Source: Alkalicoccus urumqiensis | Lineage (GTDB): Bacteria > Bacillota > Bacilli > Bacillales > Salisediminibacteriaceae | Assembly: GCF_002993335.1 (NCBI RefSeq) | Contig: NZ_PVNS01000014.1 | Span: 25,737 to 89,736 of the forward strand | Direction: 5' to 3' | DNA length: 64,000 nt | Shown: positions 6,660-18,392 of the stretch, piece by piece | Layout of the letters: each line of letters opens with the position of its first letter | How positions within the stretch are numbered: the stretch's first letter is position 1 | Notes under the pieces: generated by a model | Seen by the model: the letters and a program-made list of their open reading frames with translations, nothing else | Told to the model about the DNA's origin: nothing | Databases searched by the model: none | Program-made: the position numbers and the translations under genes

Positions 6660-6695
6660 ATATATAAGGCTTTTTAACGCTTCGAGAACTGAGGA
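6660..6695. other. probable attachment junction of the element at the rpsI 3' end
   Basis: The integrase-bearing end of the element abuts the last codons of rpsI, a known 3'-gene target for islands and conjugative elements of Firmicutes. The rpsI frame is intact, so the element should carry the identical core bases here. The exact core cannot be set because the other end lies outside the window. Confidence 0.45.
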
Positions 6696-7066
6696 GCACG
6701 ACGTGCGGCCTTGAGACCGTACTTCTTACGCTCTTTGCCTCGTGCGTCACGAGTAAGGTAGCCTGCTTTTTTGAGGCCCGGACGGAATTCCGGATCTGCC
6801 TGAAGCAGCGCACGTGCAACACCGTGACGGATCGCGCCCGCCTGGCCGGTGTAGCCTCCACCGTTTACGTTAACGTGGATGTCATACGTGCCTTCTGTTT
6901 CTGTTTCTACGAGCGGCTGCTTAACGATAACCTTCAGTGTTTCGAGATCGAAGTACTCGTCGATGCTGCGCTTGTTGATTACAATGTTTCCGTCGCCGGG
7001 TACGAGACGTACACGGGCAACAGAGTTTTTACGACGACCTGTTCCTGCATATTGAACTTGTGCCAA
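6674..7066 (-). CDS. rpsI: 30S ribosomal protein S9
   Basis: 130 residues, full length. It binds the 3' major domain of 16S rRNA in the 30S head; its extended C-terminal tail, here ending APQFSKR, reaches the P-site tRNA. The glycine-rich [10 protein letters not shown] block and the basic tail are intact. It follows rplM by 20 bp in the standard rplM-rpsI pair and is closed by the terminator at 6613-6647. Its 3' end appears to serve as the integration target of the mobile element without loss of the tail. Confidence 0.97.
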   Translation of the reverse strand: MAQVQYAGTGRRKNSVARVRLVPGDGNIVINKRSIDEYFDLETLKVIVKQPLVETETEGTYDIHVNVNGGGYTGQAGAIRHGVARALLQADPEFRPGLKKAGYLTRDARGKERKKYGLKAARRAPQFSKR

Positions 7067-7086
7067 GAAAATTCCCTCCTTTTAAT

Positions 7087-7524
7087 TTATCCGCGTAGTT
7101 CGTACGCTGTTGGCTGCTGTGCTGCGTGCGGGTGCTCACTGCCTTTGTAGACGTGGAGCTTTTTGCCTGTCTGACGGCCGAGAGATCCTTTTGGAAGCAT
7201 GCCTTTGATGGACAGCTCAAGAAGACGCTCCGGCTTTTCGCGGCGCATGTCTCCTGCAGATGTCGCACGCAGGCTTCCCGGGTAACGGCTGTGACGGTAG
7301 TAGTACTTGTCCTGCAGCTTGTTCCCTGTCAGTTCAATCTTCTCTGCGTTGATGATGATCACGTGATCACCAGTGTCGATGTGCGGTGTGAATGTCGGCT
7401 TGTGCTTTCCGCGCAGGATGCTTGCGACTTCAGAAGATAGACGACCGAGCGTCTGGCCTTCTGCGTCGACAACGTACCAGTTGCGCTCTACTTCATGAGT
7501 TTTTGCCATATATGTTGTACGCAT
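7087..7524 (-). CDS. rplM: 50S ribosomal protein L13
   Basis: 145 residues, the usual Bacillus length, beginning [20 protein letters not shown] and ending in the typical VYELRG. It is an early-assembly protein that binds 23S rRNA. It is the first gene of the rplM-rpsI unit, preceded by its own strong promoter and a leader hairpin that probably mediates L13 autoregulation. Confidence 0.97.
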   Translation of the reverse strand: MRTTYMAKTHEVERNWYVVDAEGQTLGRLSSEVASILRGKHKPTFTPHIDTGDHVIIINAEKIELTGNKLQDKYYYRHSRYPGSLRATSAGDMRREKPERLLELSIKGMLPKGSLGRQTGKKLHVYKGSEHPHAAQQPTAYELRG

Positions 7525-7570
7525 TGGTTGATTTCCCTCCTAATTCTGACTCTCCAAAAAACATTGGTCT

Positions 7571-7624
7571 GGTTAACGATCGATTCCGTACCCGGGGCTA
7601 GTGGGCATAAGAATACCGTTAACC
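7571..7624 (-). promoter_or_regulatory. L13 leader (autoregulatory RNA structure)
   Basis: On the - strand GGTTAACG (7624-7617) pairs perfectly with CGTTAACC (7578-7571), enclosing ATGCCCACTAGCCCCGG. This matches my recollection of the Firmicute L13 leader motif upstream of rplM. It starts at the predicted transcription start of the promoter at 7625-7653. Confidence 0.7.
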
Positions 7625-7653
7625 ATCATATATCATCCTGTGGCCTGTGTCAA
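7625..7653 (-). promoter_or_regulatory. sigma-A promoter of rplM-rpsI
   Basis: Perfect TTGACA (7653-7648), 17-nt spacer, TATGAT (7630-7625), reading into the L13 leader. Confidence 0.85.
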
Positions 7654-7705
7654 TACGAAAAAACACGGGGTTCAGTTGTTTTTCTTTTTCTCTGCTGCAC
7701 GGCGC

Positions 7706-8488
7706 TTACGCCTCCGGAGAGAGACCTCTCATATGCCGCTCCAGTGCCTCTGGGCTGTAAAAAACGCGGGAGAGGTATAAACCCTCCGCCGGTGCCGTTT
7801 TGCCCGCTGTGCGCCGATCACGGCCTTCTAAGAGGGCGGGCATGCTGTCCGCCCGCCGGCTGCCGTATCCGACTTCCAGAAGCGTTCCCGTCATCACACG
7901 AACCATCTGGTACAAAAAGCCGCTCCCGATAAAGCGGATCGTCCATTCCGGCCCGTTTTCCTCCAGGTCGATGGCATACATCGTACGAACTTTATCGACG
8001 ACGTCTGTACGCGGTGACGACAGCGCTGAAAAATCGTGGGTGCCGAGCCAGTGGGCGGCTGCCCGGCGCATTGCCGTAATATCCGGCTTCTGCCGCAGCT
8101 GATGCACATAATGCCGGCGGAAAATGTCCCTCTCCTCTGCAATCAGCATCCGGTAGACATACTCTTTCGCCTCGGCATCATAACGCGCATGCCGTCCATC
8201 AAACGGCTCCGCCGACTGCACGTGGATATCGTCCGGCAGCAGGCTGTTCAGCGCCCTCGGCCACCGCTCCTCCGGAATCGAGAGCGGGGTGTCAAAGTGA
8301 ACCGGCTGACAGAGCCCGTGCACCCCGGCGTCAGTTCTGCCCGAGGAAACGGATGGCCAGCTGGCCGCCTTATGCATTTTTGCAAGGGCACGCTCCACCT
8401 CTCCCTGGACCGAGCGGGCATTGGGCTGCTTTTGATAGCCTTGAAACCCGCTGCCGTCATAGGCAAGGTGGATGAGCATTCGATTCAT
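7706..8488 (-). CDS. truA: tRNA pseudouridine synthase A
   Basis: 260 residues. Converts uridines 38-40 of the tRNA anticodon arm to pseudouridine. The catalytic aspartate is D53 in SSGRTDAGVHG; YDGSGFQGYQKQ near the N-terminus and the FLYQMVRVMTG motif are also typical. ATG at 8488 is chosen because AAGGAG lies nine bases upstream; an ATG two codons earlier is too close. It is the last gene of the ecfA1-ecfA2-ecfT-truA cluster, as in other Bacillales. Confidence 0.95.
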   Translation of the reverse strand: MNRMLIHLAYDGSGFQGYQKQPNARSVQGEVERALAKMHKAASWPSVSSGRTDAGVHGLCQPVHFDTPLSIPEERWPRALNSLLPDDIHVQSAEPFDGRHARYDAEAKEYVYRMLIAEERDIFRRHYVHQLRQKPDITAMRRAAAHWLGTHDFSALSSPRTDVVDKVRTMYAIDLEENGPEWTIRFIGSGFLYQMVRVMTGTLLEVGYGSRRADSMPALLEGRDRRTAGKTAPAEGLYLSRVFYSPEALERHMRGLSPEA

Positions 8489-8501
8489 CGTCATCCGCTC
8501 C

Positions 8502-9302
8502 TTATCCAATCCGCGTCCACAGGCTGAGCCCGGCAAACGCGAGAAACATACAAAAAATCAGTGTGTCCGACAGCTTCCATGACAGCTCCCGGTATTTCGT
8601 CCGTCCCGCTCCGCCGTTGTAGCCGCGTGCTTCCATCGCCGTGGCAAGATCCTCCGCCCGCTTAAACGACTGCGAAAACAGCGGAATCAGTACAGGCAGA
8701 AACGCTTTGAGCCGGTTCCAGACCGATCCCCGGGAAAACGCAGCGCCCCGGGCCATCTGTGCCTTCATAATCGTCTGCGTTTCCGTCAGAAGCGTCGGAA
8801 TGAACCGGAGCGCAATCGACATCATGAGCGCAAACTCATGCGTCGGAACGCGCACATACGACAATGGACGGAGAAGCGACTCGATGCCGTCGGTTAAATC
8901 CACCGGCGTCGTCGTCAGCGTCAGAAGCGTCGCAAGCACGATAAGCAGCAGCAGCCGGAAACCGACGACAAACCCTTCCAGCAGTCCGCCGCTGTAAACC
9001 GCAAGCGGGCCGATTTCCAGAAGCACACGCCCTTCCTGCGTCAAAAACAGATGCAGAAAAAAGGTGAGTGCCACGATGATCAGCACAAGACGGGTTCCCT
9101 TCCAGAAAAAACGCAGTGAAATGCCGGCACTGAGAAGCGCAGCCGCCGTCAGGACAGCCGCCGCGCCCAATACAACAAGCTCTCTGGAAACAAACAGAAA
9201 AACCATAAATAAAAACAGCGACGCAAGTTTTGCCCGCGGATCCAGACGGTGGACGACCGAGCGCCCGGGAACATACTGGCCGATCAGAACATGTTCAAGC
9301 AT
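8502..9302 (-). CDS. ecfT: ECF transporter transmembrane protein EcfT
   Basis: 266 residues, hydrophobic with about five membrane segments. It is the shared membrane scaffold of group-II energy-coupling factor transporters for vitamins and other micronutrients, pairing with EcfA1/EcfA2 and interchangeable S subunits encoded elsewhere. HRLDPRAKL near the N-terminus and the coupling-helix region QMARGAAF are recognisable. ATG at 9302 overlaps the end of ecfA2 by eight bases. Confidence 0.93.
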   Translation of the reverse strand: MLEHVLIGQYVPGRSVVHRLDPRAKLASLFLFMVFLFVSRELVVLGAAAVLTAAALLSAGISLRFFWKGTRLVLIIVALTFFLHLFLTQEGRVLLEIGPLAVYSGGLLEGFVVGFRLLLLIVLATLLTLTTTPVDLTDGIESLLRPLSYVRVPTHEFALMMSIALRFIPTLLTETQTIMKAQMARGAAFSRGSVWNRLKAFLPVLIPLFSQSFKRAEDLATAMEARGYNGGAGRTKYRELSWKLSDTLIFCMFLAFAGLSLWTRIG

Positions 9303-10170
9303 CCGGCTCTCCTTTCCGGACCCAGGAAGCAATCCGGTCCGCCGCATCTTCTACAGTAAAAGCATCAACAGCAGGCGGGGCCTTGCTTTCTGTGCAGAGA
9401 CCGGCAAGGATTCGGGACGTTTCCGGAAGCGGAAGCACCCCTTCTTCGATCAAGTCTTCTCGGGTCCAGAGCGACGAAGGCGTCCCTTCTGTCCGGACAC
9501 GGCCGCTTTCCATCAGCACAATGTGGTCAGCCTTCCGGGCTGTCAGGTTCATATCATGCGTAATAAGCAGAAGCGTCCGGTCTGCTTCTTCCTGCTGCCA
9601 TTCGGAAAACAGGCGCATGATCTCCTCCTGGCCGTCGGGATCGAGTCCCGCTGTCGGCTCATCGAGAAGCAGCAGCTTCGGCTCCAGTGCCAGCACGCCC
9701 GCGATCGCGGCGCGCCTCATCTGGCCGCCGCTCAGCGTAAATGGAGACCGCTCTGCAAGTGAGGGCGGCAGTCCGGTTTTTTCAAGCGCCCGGTATGCCT
9801 TTTTCTCCGCCGTCTCCCGGTCATCGCCGTAGTTCAGCGGACCGAACATGACGTCTTCCAGCACCGTTTCTGCAAACAGCTGCTGCTCGGGAAACTGAAA
9901 CACCATGCCGATGTGCCGGCGGAGGTCAAACAGATCCTTCTGCCTGGAATCAGCTGTAATGGTGTGGCCGCCTGCATCAATGGATCCTTCCGACGGCTTC
10001 TCCAGGCCGTTGAGCAGCTGAAGGAGCGTCGATTTCCCAGAGCCTGTTGCTCCGATGATGGCGTGGGTTTCTCCGGAGGCAAACGTGACCGTCACATCCC
10101 GGAGTGCTTCCACGGCAAACGGACCGCCCGGCATATACGTGTAGGATACGTTCGTTACCGTTATCTGCAT
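9295..10170 (-). CDS. ecfA2: ECF transporter ATPase EcfA2
   Basis: 291 residues. ATP-binding cassette subunit with Walker A GATGSGKST (40-48), signature LSGGQ (146-150) and Walker B ending D170-E171 (LLLLDEPTAGLDP). It forms a heterodimer with EcfA1 that powers EcfT. The start at 10170 overlaps the end of ecfA1 by about ten bases, implying coupled translation. Confidence 0.94.
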   Translation of the reverse strand: MQITVTNVSYTYMPGGPFAVEALRDVTVTFASGETHAIIGATGSGKSTLLQLLNGLEKPSEGSIDAGGHTITADSRQKDLFDLRRHIGMVFQFPEQQLFAETVLEDVMFGPLNYGDDRETAEKKAYRALEKTGLPPSLAERSPFTLSGGQMRRAAIAGVLALEPKLLLLDEPTAGLDPDGQEEIMRLFSEWQQEEADRTLLLITHDMNLTARKADHIVLMESGRVRTEGTPSSLWTREDLIEEGVLPLPETSRILAGLCTESKAPPAVDAFTVEDAADRIASWVRKGEPDA

Positions 10171-10979
10171 AGCGCGTTCACCAGCTCTTCTTCCGACACG
10201 GCTTCCGGGACCTGAATGCCGCGCGCCTGCAGTGCAAGAGACAGCTGCAGCGGTACCGGCAGCCGGAGCCCTGCCTCTTCCAGACGTGCGGGATCCTGAA
10301 ACAGCGAGCGGGGGCTTCCCTCTGCGGTAATTCTTCCCTGATCCAGAACGATCATCCGGTCGGTCTCCGCGGCTTCGGTCATGTCGTGTGTGACCGAAAC
10401 AAGTGCGATCCCCTCTTCCCGGCACAGCGTCTTCATCAGACGCCGCACGTCCTCTCTGGCAGACGGATCGAGCATGGACGTCGCTTCATCCAGAAGAATG
10501 ACCTCCGGACGCAGCGCAAGGACACCCGCGAGCGCAACACGCTGCTTCTGGCCGCCGGAAAGGCGGTGGGGCTCCTGGTCTTCCAGTCCGGTAAGACCGA
10601 GCCGGCCGATGGCATGCTCGACGCGCTGCTTCATCTCGGGGGCCGGAACGCCGGCATTTTCGAGACCAAACGCTACATCATCTGCGACCGTCGGCGCGAC
10701 GATCTGGTTGTCCGGGTGCTGAAACACCATACCGGCCCGGCGGCGGATCCGCACCTGTTCTGCCGGGTCAGCCGTATTTCTTCCGCACGTGCGGATCGTT
10801 CCCTGCTGCGGCACGAGAAGCGAGTTGAACAGGCGGGCGAGCGTGGACTTGCCGGAGCCGTTGTGGCCGGTGACAGCCACCCATTCGCCTTTTTCCACCG
10901 ACATCGTAATATCATGAAGGGCCGGTGTCTCCCCGCTGTTGTAGGAAAAGGTCACTCCTTCTGCTTCAATGACAGCCAT
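10161..10979 (-). CDS. ecfA1: ECF transporter ATPase EcfA1
   Basis: 272 residues. Walker A GHNGSGKST (38-46), signature LSGGQ (140-144), Walker B D164-E165 within ILLDEATSMLDP. ATG at 10979 follows a GGGAGGGAG ribosome site. It is the first gene of the transporter/truA unit, located behind the rplQ terminator; a -10-like TATAAA between that terminator and the gene suggests a separate promoter, though a convincing -35 is lacking. Confidence 0.94.
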   Translation of the reverse strand: MAVIEAEGVTFSYNSGETPALHDITMSVEKGEWVAVTGHNGSGKSTLARLFNSLLVPQQGTIRTCGRNTADPAEQVRIRRRAGMVFQHPDNQIVAPTVADDVAFGLENAGVPAPEMKQRVEHAIGRLGLTGLEDQEPHRLSGGQKQRVALAGVLALRPEVILLDEATSMLDPSAREDVRRLMKTLCREEGIALVSVTHDMTEAAETDRMIVLDQGRITAEGSPRSLFQDPARLEEAGLRLPVPLQLSLALQARGIQVPEAVSEEELVNALCR

Positions 10980-11033
10980 CGCTCTCTCCCTCCCTTTCTC
11001 GTGGTAGCAGGCGGATTTCCATTTATACTGCAC

Positions 11034-11070
11034 AAAAAAAGGGCGTGAATCCGGATGGACCCGCCCTTTT
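11034..11070 (-). terminator. terminator of the alpha operon (after rplQ)
   Basis: GGGCGGG...CGCCC stem followed by seven T on the - strand, directly after the rplQ stop. It closes the long S10-spc-alpha transcript. Confidence 0.85.
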
Positions 11071-11080
11071 CAGTCATGCT

Positions 11081-11443
11081 TTATACGAGCTCAATGATCG
11101 CCATTGCCGCGCCGTCTCCACGACGTGGTCCAAGCTTCATTACGCGCGTGTAGCCGCCTTGACGGTCCTCGTAGCGAGGTGCAATATCGTCAAACAGCTT
11201 CTGTACTGCGTCCTGGCCTGTTTCTTCGTCTGCAGTCATCTTGCGGACGAATGCTGCTGCCTGGCGACGCGCGTGGAGATCTCCACGCTTTCCGAGCGTA
11301 ATCATTTTTTCTACCTGAGAGCGGATTTCTTTTGCTTTCGGCTCAGTAGTTTCGATACGCTCATGGATGATTAGATCTGTTGTCAGATCGCGGAGCAGTG
11401 CTTTGCGGGCGCTGCTGTCACGACCGAGTTTACGGTATGCCAT
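11081..11443 (-). CDS. rplQ: 50S ribosomal protein L17
   Basis: 120 residues with [20 protein letters not shown] at the start. It lies near the exit tunnel of the large subunit. It is the last gene of the alpha operon, right after rpoA as in all Bacillales, and is followed by a strong terminator. Confidence 0.97.
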   Translation of the reverse strand: MAYRKLGRDSSARKALLRDLTTDLIIHERIETTEPKAKEIRSQVEKMITLGKRGDLHARRQAAAFVRKMTADEETGQDAVQKLFDDIAPRYEDRQGGYTRVMKLGPRRGDGAAMAIIELV

Positions 11444-11492
11444 GAGTCATTTCCCTCCTTCACTAATCGCAGTCACTGTCTGATAGACAGGA

Positions 11493-12437
11493 TCAGTCTT
11501 CTTTTCGCAGGCCGAGATTCAATTCGTGCAGCTTCTCCTGGACTTCCTCAAGGGATTTACGTCCAAGGTTGCGTACCTTCATCATATCCTCTTCGGATTT
11601 CTGCGTAAGTTCCTGTACCGTGTTGATACCGGCACGCTTCAGGCAGTTGTAGGAGCGCACAGAAAGATCGAGCTCTTCGATGGTCATCTCAAGCACTTTT
11701 TCTTTCTGGTCTTCCTCTTTTTCCACCATGATTTCCGCGTGCTGGGCCTGATCGGTCAGGCCGACGAAGATGTTGAGGTGCTCGTTGAGGATTTTCGCCC
11801 CGAGAGACACTGCTTCTTCCGGGCGGATGCTTCCGTCCGTCCACACATCAAGCGTCAGTTTATCATAGTTGGTAATCTGGCCGACACGAGTGTTTTCCAC
11901 CTGATAGTTCGCACGGACAACCGGCGTAAAGATGGAATCCACCGGGATAACCCCGATCGGCAGATCTCCTGTATTGTTACCTTCCGCAGGCACATAGCCG
12001 CGGCCGCGCTGGGCGGTTACTTTCATCTGGAACTGAGCGCCTTTCGAAAGCGTCGCAATGTGAAGTTCCGGGTTCAGGATCTCTACGTCACTGTCATGCG
12101 TGAAATCCGCAGCAGTTACCGTGCCTTCGCCGTTTGCTTCAATTTCGATCGTTTTCTGCTCATCCGAGTAAATCTTCAGAGCGAGCTTCTTCAGATTGAG
12201 GATAATGGTCGTAACATCCTCAACAACTCCTTCAATGGTGGAGAACTCATGAAGGACACCATTAAACTGCACCGATGTCACTGCAGCCCCCGGCAGGGAG
12301 GACAGCAGAATGCGGCGCAGGGAATTCCCGAGAGTCGTACCGTATCCACGTTCCAGAGGTTCCACGACGAATTTTCCGTACGATTGATCGTCACTTAATT
12401 CGACCGTTTCAATTTTCGGCTTTTCAATCTCGATCAT
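11493..12437 (-). CDS. rpoA: DNA-directed RNA polymerase subunit alpha
   Basis: 314 residues. The N-terminal domain (about 1-230) dimerises and nucleates polymerase assembly; it includes [19 protein letters not shown]. The C-terminal domain (about 245-310, [19 protein letters not shown]) binds UP elements and activators. The two are joined by an acidic linker rich in Glu/Lys. Length matches Bacillus RpoA. It is preceded by a 125-bp gap holding a perfect inverted repeat. Confidence 0.97.
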   Translation of the reverse strand: MIEIEKPKIETVELSDDQSYGKFVVEPLERGYGTTLGNSLRRILLSSLPGAAVTSVQFNGVLHEFSTIEGVVEDVTTIILNLKKLALKIYSDEQKTIEIEANGEGTVTAADFTHDSDVEILNPELHIATLSKGAQFQMKVTAQRGRGYVPAEGNNTGDLPIGVIPVDSIFTPVVRANYQVENTRVGQITNYDKLTLDVWTDGSIRPEEAVSLGAKILNEHLNIFVGLTDQAQHAEIMVEKEEDQKEKVLEMTIEELDLSVRSYNCLKRAGINTVQELTQKSEEDMMKVRNLGRKSLEEVQEKLHELNLGLRKED

Positions 12438-12468
12438 TCAACAAACCCTCCTTCAAAACGTCGAAACC

Positions 12469-12492
12469 CCGGTTGTGAGTGATCACAACCGG
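12469..12492. promoter_or_regulatory. perfect hairpin in the rpsK-rpoA gap
   Basis: CCGGTTGTGA (12469-12478) and TCACAACCGG (12483-12492) form a 10-bp perfect stem with a four-base loop. No T-run follows on either strand, so it is not a terminator. It may be a processing or translational-control element upstream of rpoA. Confidence 0.5.
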
Positions 12493-12562
12493 AATCCCTC
12501 ACTGGGCACACCTTACCTGTTACGAAACACTGTCCGTTCTGTTCTGTGTCTGAGGATGGTTA

Positions 12563-12952
12563 TTAGACGCGACGACGTTTTGGTGGACGGCAGCCGTTGT
12601 GAGGCACTGGAGTGACGTCACGGATCATGCTGACTTCCAGACCAGTTGCCTGCAGGGAACGGATGGCAGCTTCACGTCCGGCACCAGGGCCTTTAACGGA
12701 AACTTCCACTTCTTTCATCCCGTGATCCATTGCCGCTTTTGCTGCTGCTTCTGCCGCAGTCTGAGCCGCGAACGGCGTAGACTTACGGGAACCTTTGAAA
12801 CCAAGACCGCCGGCACTTGCCCAGGAAATTGCATTCCCTTGAGGGTCTGTGATGGTGACGATCGTGTTGTTGAACGTGGAACGGATGTGGGCAATACCGG
12901 ACTCTATATTCTTACGCTGACGACGCTTTGCGCGTGTTTTTTGTTTAGCCAT
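12563..12952 (-). CDS. rpsK: 30S ribosomal protein S11
   Basis: 129 residues, ending [11 protein letters not shown], the invariant tail. S11 sits on the 30S platform near the mRNA exit and contacts the anti-Shine-Dalgarno region. [19 protein letters not shown] is the typical core. It follows rpsM closely within the alpha operon. Confidence 0.97.
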   Translation of the reverse strand: MAKQKTRAKRRQRKNIESGIAHIRSTFNNTIVTITDPQGNAISWASAGGLGFKGSRKSTPFAAQTAAEAAAKAAMDHGMKEVEVSVKGPGAGREAAIRSLQATGLEVSMIRDVTPVPHNGCRPPKRRRV

Positions 12953-12970
12953 GTTTAACCACTACCTCCT

Positions 12971-13336
12971 TTACTTCTTCTTGTTCGCTACTGTACGGCG
13001 GGCACCCTTACGGGAACGCGCGTTGTTCTTCGTCTTTTGACCACGCGTTGGAAGACCGCGGCGGTGACGGATTCCACGGTAGGATCCGATCTCAATCAGA
13101 CGCTTGATGTTAAGGGAAACTTCACGACGGAGGTCCCCTTCCACCTTAATGTTATCAACGACGCTTCGGACTTTACCGAGCTCTTCTTCTGTCAGGTCGC
13201 GGACGCGGGTATCCCCGGATACTCCAGCCTCTTCGACGATTTCAGCTGCGCGGCTCTTGCCGACACCATAGATATACGTTAGAGAAATGACAAGCCGCTT
13301 ATCACGCGGAATGTCAACACCAGCTACACGTGCCAT
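12971..13336 (-). CDS. rpsM: 30S ribosomal protein S13
   Basis: 121 residues. It is located in the 30S head, bridging to the 50S subunit and touching the P-site tRNA with its basic tail ([24 protein letters not shown]). The start [14 protein letters not shown] is canonical. It is placed between rpmJ and rpsK as usual. Confidence 0.97.
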   Translation of the reverse strand: MARVAGVDIPRDKRLVISLTYIYGVGKSRAAEIVEEAGVSGDTRVRDLTEEELGKVRSVVDNIKVEGDLRREVSLNIKRLIEIGSYRGIRHRRGLPTRGQKTKNNARSRKGARRTVANKKK

Positions 13337-13354
13337 AGATTACACCTCCTGTTA

Positions 13355-13737
<383 letters not shown>

Positions 13738-13741
13738 GAAT

Positions 13742-14044
13742 TTACTCTCCTTCCTTCAGTAAATTATCGTTGATATAGGACGAAATTGCAAAGCGAAGTT
13801 TTGCATTCGTAACACGACCTGTTTCTATTATACTGTTCTTCACTTCCGAAGCAATGATATACCTTCGCTCCAGATGCTGCAAGTTCTTTTTCTTCGCACG
13901 GTCCACTTTGCGCTTGTCGCCGTCGGCAATGAGCACGAAGCGTTCGTCGAGTACTTCGATAATGCAGGCAAACTGATCTTTGTCTCTTCCGTGAAGAATC
14001 CGCACCAGCTCACCGGCCTGCGGAACCGAGTCAGGATCTATCAT
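13742..14044 (-). CDS. KOW-domain RNA-binding protein
   Basis: 100 residues with an N-terminal KOW-like motif ([22 protein letters not shown]). It belongs to the small family conserved between map and infA in Bacillales; ribosome association is assumed from the KOW fold and location, and no precise role is established to my knowledge. ATG at 14044 is preferred, with AAGGTGG ten bases upstream; an in-frame ATG eight codons earlier overlaps the end of map and has no ribosome site. Confidence 0.8.
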   Translation of the reverse strand: MIDPDSVPQAGELVRILHGRDKDQFACIIEVLDERFVLIADGDKRKVDRAKKKNLQHLERRYIIASEVKNSIIETGRVTNAKLRFAISSYINDNLLKEGE

Positions 14045-14068
14045 TAGATGAAAACCACCTTTTAGCAT

Positions 14069-14817
14069 TCAGCGGATCGTTGTCATGATTTCATATCCTT
14101 CTTCGACAACAGCAATCGTGTGTTCAAAATGGGCGCACATCGATCCGTCCGAGGTGACAACTGTCCAGTTGTCGCTTTTGGTCCGGACATAGCGCCTGCC
14201 GGCATTAACCATCGGCTCCACCGCAAGCACCATGCCTGTTTCCAGGCGCGGGCCTTTCCCCGGCGGTCCGAAGTGCGGGATGGGCGGATCTTCATGAAGA
14301 TCCTTTCCGATACCATGTCCGACATATTCGCGGACGACAGAACAGCCATGGTGTTCCACGTGCTGCTGGACGGCGTGGGAAACGTTACTGAGCGGTGCCC
14401 CCGGCCGGATTTCCCGGATGCCTTCCCAGAGGGAGGCTTCGGTAATTTCCAGCAGTCGGGCGGCCGCATCGGTTACTGTTCCCACAGGATACGTCCATGC
14501 AGAATCTCCGTGAAAGCCCCTATATTCTGCGCCGATGTCGATACTGATGATATCCCCGTCTTCAAGGGTCCGCGTACCGGGAATTCCGTGTACCAACTCA
14601 TCATTTACTGAAGTGCAGATGCTTCCAGTAAACCCATGATAGCCTTTAAACGATGGGACCGCATCCTGCTGACGGATGAAACGGTCTGCAATGTGATCCA
14701 GTTCTTTTGTGGTGATGCCCGGCTGGATGTGCTGCTGGAGTTCCTCGTGCGTGAAAGCGACAATACGTCCTGCTTCACGCATAAGATCCAGCTCCTCTGC
14801 CGACTTGCGGAGGATCA

Positions 14818-14818
<1 letters not shown>
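14069..14818 (-). CDS. map: type I methionine aminopeptidase
   Basis: 249 residues. Removes the initiator methionine from nascent proteins. The metal ligands are visible: D94 and D105 ([15 protein letters not shown]), H168 (VGHGIG), E201 and E232; H77 is the catalytic-site histidine. The start overlaps the adk stop by one base. Confidence 0.96.
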
Positions 14819-16794
<1,976 letters not shown>

Positions 16795-16795
<1 letters not shown>

Positions 16796-17235
16796 TACAG
16801 CACCTCGGCTGTACCGCCGGCCGCCTCAATTGCATCCTTTGCAGATGCAGAGAATTTAGCTGCTTTTACTGTCAGCTTTCGATCCAGAGAGCCGTTCCCG
16901 AGAATTTTGATTCCGTCCTTCTCGTTCTTCACGACACCGGATTCTACGAGAAGCGCAGGTGTTACTTCTGTGCCTTCGTCAAAGCGGTTCAGCGTTTCCA
17001 GGTTTACCACCGCGTATTCAACACGATTCGGGTTCTGGAAGCCACGCTTTGGAAGACGACGGAAGATAGGCATCTGTCCACCTTCGAATCCTGGACGTAC
17101 ACCGCCGCCGGCACGGGCCTTTTGACCTTTTGTACCGCGTCCGGCAGTTTTACCGTTCCCGGATCCTACACCGCGACCGACACGGTTGCGCGTTTTACGG
17201 GAACCAGCTGCAGGCTTGAGTTCATGAAGTTGCAT
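16795..17235 (-). CDS. rplO: 50S ribosomal protein L15
   Basis: 146 residues, Gly/Arg-rich N-terminal extension ([19 protein letters not shown]) that penetrates 23S rRNA, then the globular C-terminal domain. Order rpmD-rplO-secY is the standard spc operon end. Confidence 0.97.
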
Positions 17236-17265
17236 AATGACACCTCCTCAGCGTTTATTTCTTAT

Positions 17266-17454
17266 TTATGCGTCGATTTCTTTTACATCAACGAGATGTT
17301 GTACTTTGTTTACCATTCCACGCATCGCCTCGTTGTCCTGCTGCACGACGGTGCTGTTCACTTTGCCTAGGCCGAGTGTTTTCACCGTAACGCGCTGCTC
17401 TTCCGGACGTCCGATCAGGCTGCGTCTGAGGGTAATTTCCAATTTCTTTGCCAT
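17266..17454 (-). CDS. rpmD: 50S ribosomal protein L30
   Basis: 62 residues ([20 protein letters not shown]...), slightly longer than usual only at its acidic C-terminus (VDVKEIDA). Present in spc operon order between rpsE and rplO. Confidence 0.96.
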   Translation of the reverse strand: MAKKLEITLRRSLIGRPEEQRVTVKTLGLGKVNSTVVQQDNEAMRGMVNKVQHLVDVKEIDA

Positions 17455-17467
17455 GTCGATTCCCTCC

Positions 17468-17965
17468 TTAACCTAGCAGCTCTTCGACTGATTTGCCGCG
17501 TAGTTTTGCTACGTCTTCCGGACGCTTGAGATTTTCAAGTCCCTGAAGTGTCGCACGAACCATGTTGATCGGATTGTTGGAACCGAGGGACTTGGAAAGG
17601 ATGTCGCCGACACCGGCAAGCTCAAGTACCGCACGGACAGGTCCGCCTGCGATAACTCCAGTACCTTCAGAAGCAGGCTTCAGCAGTACGCTTCCTGCAC
17701 CGAATTCGCCGGTGATCAGGTGAGGAATTGTTGTACCCTGCATTGGAACCTTGATCAGGTTCTTCTTGCCATCCTCAATTGCCTTGCGGATTGCTTCTGG
17801 TACTTCCAGTGCTTTACCCATACCAAAGCCGACGTGACCGTTTTTGTCACCGACAACAACGAGTGCTGCAAAGCGGAAACGACGTCCACCTTTTACAACT
17901 TTCGCTACGCGGTTGACTGTCACAACTCTCTCTTCAATTTCAAGTTTGCTTGCATCAATACGCAA
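17468..17965 (-). CDS. rpsE: 30S ribosomal protein S5
   Basis: 165 residues with the dsRBD-like N-terminal half ([19 protein letters not shown]) and the S5 C-terminal domain. It acts at the mRNA entry channel in decoding fidelity and helicase activity; the spectinomycin loop VVKGGRRF appears wild-type. Confidence 0.97.
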   Translation of the reverse strand: MRIDASKLEIEERVVTVNRVAKVVKGGRRFRFAALVVVGDKNGHVGFGMGKALEVPEAIRKAIEDGKKNLIKVPMQGTTIPHLITGEFGAGSVLLKPASEGTGVIAGGPVRAVLELAGVGDILSKSLGSNNPINMVRATLQGLENLKRPEDVAKLRGKSVEELLG

Positions 17966-17991
17966 AGTGTTTCCCTCCTTTATGCTTTAGA

Positions 17992-18357
17992 TTAAAACTT
18001 CAGTCCAGCTTCACGGGCGCCGTCTGCGAGTTCCTGCACACGTCCGTGGTAGAGATAGCCTCCACGGTCGAATACTACAGTCTCTTTATTCTGCTCGAGC
18101 GCACGCTTGGCAACGAGTTCGCCGACTTTGCGTGCAGCTTCCTTATTTCCGCCGTTCTCAATGTTCTTCAGTTCGTCGTCCAGGCTGGACGCGCCTGCGA
18201 TCGTAACACCGGCAGTGTCATCGATCAGCTGCGCGTAAATGTGCTTGTTCGAACGGAAAACATTCAGACGGGGACGTTCAGCAGTACCGGTGATCGTGCG
18301 GCGAACGTGAGCGTGACGCTTCTTGCGCACGGCGTTCTTAGCAGTCTTCGAGATCAT
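17992..18357 (-). CDS. rplR: 50S ribosomal protein L18
   Basis: 121 residues. It binds 5S rRNA together with L5 to form the central protuberance. The basic N-terminus ([18 protein letters not shown]) and the [12 protein letters not shown] motif are typical. Confidence 0.97.
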   Translation of the reverse strand: MISKTAKNAVRKKRHAHVRRTITGTAERPRLNVFRSNKHIYAQLIDDTAGVTIAGASSLDDELKNIENGGNKEAARKVGELVAKRALEQNKETVVFDRGGYLYHGRVQELADGAREAGLKF

Positions 18358-18392
18358 CGAACGTCATTCCTTTCTTTCCGTTGATTTAGGGT

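Noticed and set aside
7495..7932. + strand frame spanning the L13 promoter/leader and truA end
   Set aside because: Overlaps a clear promoter, leader structure and the 3' end of truA; no ribosome site.
8036..8527. + strand frame opposite truA
   Set aside because: Shadow of truA.
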